Origin: Acidobacteriota bacterium
Lineage (GTDB): Bacteria > Acidobacteriota > Terriglobia > Bryobacterales > Bryobacteraceae
Reading direction: 5' to 3'
Assembly: GCA_025354525.1 (NCBI GenBank)
Contig: JANXMS010000320.1
Location: 1-32,173, forward strand
Length of the DNA stretch: 32,173 nt
The notes below the pieces were generated by a model, which ran no database searches, was not told the DNA's origin, and saw nothing but the letters and a program-made list of their open reading frames with translations. A program made the translations under genes and the position numbers. Numbering within the stretch: the first letter of the stretch is position 1; each line of letters starts with the position of its first letter. Shown piece after piece: positions 31,715-32,173 of the stretch.

Positions 31715-31745
31715 TGCATAAACATATCGCCATTCACACGAGAAG

Positions 31746-31828
31746 TGCAACACCTTTATGCAACGCAAAAAGTCGAACAAACACTACGTCGCTGTTGCTG
31801 TTGCAAAACTAGACGTTTGAGCAACGCA
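31746..31828. promoter_or_regulatory. Candidate res site of the resolvase
   Basis: The 120 bp before the resolvase start hold repeated half-sites: TGCAAC at 31746 and 31759, GTTGC at 31794, GTTGCA at 31800 and GCAACGCA at 31821, in both orientations. Small resolvases normally have a three-part site directly upstream of their gene. Subsite borders cannot be set by eye. Confidence 0.45.
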
Positions 31829-31892
31829 GGAAGAAGTGCCCAAAACTGGAACATCTCCCATAGGGCGCTCACGAGAAGTTGACCGCCTCTGC

Positions 31893-32132
31893 TCAGATAG
31901 AGATGACCACATCGCGGCGTGCGGCTTCATCCTCTACGCCGAAGGCGTGCAAGTCCTTAAGCGCGTGGGAAACGGCATTGTCGCGCCACGTGGCATTAGC
32001 GGAATAGACTGTTTGGCGACAATTAGAAACGGCCGAAACGACAACTAGCAAAGTCGACTTGCCACCGGCGGAGGGTGCTCCCGTGGCTTCATGCCCAATG
32101 TCGGCGGTCTCGTAGCCCACCTGGGATGGCAT
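31893..32132 (-). CDS. Short unassigned ORF with a Walker-A-like motif
   Basis: A 79-codon frame from an ATG at 32132. Its third codon positions are G/C-rich and its codons look ordinary for the window. APSAGGKSTLL (about residues 19-29) fits the loose Walker A pattern [AG]-x4-G-K-[ST], but nothing like Walker B follows before the stop, so it may be a gene fragment. It is divergent to nothing obvious and lies upstream of the resolvase on the same strand. I do not recognise the family. An antisense frame (31836-32048) has no motif. Confidence 0.35.
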   Translation of the reverse strand: MPSQVGYETADIGHEATGAPSAGGKSTLLVVVSAVSNCRQTVYSANATWRDNAVSHALKDLHAFGVEDEAARRDVVISI

Positions 32133-32146
32133 AATGCGCTAAATCC

Positions 32147-32168
32147 TGGGGCTTGGGGCAAAGCCCCA
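32147..32168. other. GC-rich hairpin at the window end
   Basis: TGGGGCTT (32147-32154) and AAGCCCCA (32161-32168) form a perfect 8-bp stem with a GGGGCA loop. It could be a terminator-like or plasmid-transfer structure. Its right-hand context is cut by the window edge. Confidence 0.5.
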
Positions 32169-32173
32169 TCTCA

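Overview
The window looks like part of a plasmid or other secondary replicon carrying a large exopolysaccharide (EPS) cluster. It comes from a GC-rich Gram-negative-type bacterium. The style of the EPS genes (FkbM methyltransferases, a bi-domain oxidoreductase, ABC-2 exporter, heparinase II/III, DUF362 plus CapK/PaaK-like ligase) and the RPA-type replication initiator would fit Acidobacteriota. That assignment is inference, because no rRNA or housekeeping marker is present. I found no tRNA, rRNA or CRISPR array.

Left part (1-9944): the start of an IS3-family transposase lies at the edge. Its terminal repeat abuts the surviving 3' end of a secreted-enzyme gene. Then come a glycosyltransferase, an FkbM methyltransferase and an 885-bp decayed stretch. 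That stretch holds a 164-bp MITE-like element (15-bp perfect inverted repeats, 8-bp target duplication) and a dead SAM methyltransferase whose frame is broken by two short tandem duplications. A large multidomain secreted protein follows; it is a paralogue of the IS-truncated gene. Two divergent GT4 glycosyltransferases and a second FkbM methyltransferase close this part.

Centre (10024-27907): two compact operons converge at about 19.9 kb. The plus-strand operon encodes an ABC-2 permease, its Wzt-like ATPase, a GT2, an asparagine-synthase-type amidotransferase, a bi-domain MDR/Gfo-Idh-MocA oxidoreductase, a GT4 and a heparinase II/III protein, nearly all overlapping by a few bases. The minus-strand operon encodes a SAM methyltransferase, a second amidotransferase, a GT4, a membrane GT2, a DUF362 protein and a phenylacetate-CoA-ligase-like AMP ligase. 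Together they suggest a polymer built in the cytoplasm, amidated and methylated, and exported by an ABC transporter. The initiating enzyme and outer-membrane exporter are not in the window. The two operons meet at a 38-bp direct repeat shared by their 3' ends.

Right part (27908-32173): a plasmid maintenance module. It has a Rep initiator on the minus strand, an iteron array with 21-22 bp periodicity, further degenerate and inverted iterons (one just behind rep), ParA, a small RHH-type partner protein, a serine resolvase with a candidate res site, and a short unassigned ORF with a Walker-A-like motif. A perfect 14-bp inverted repeat precedes parA. Its half-site recurs, turned inside out, within the partner gene.
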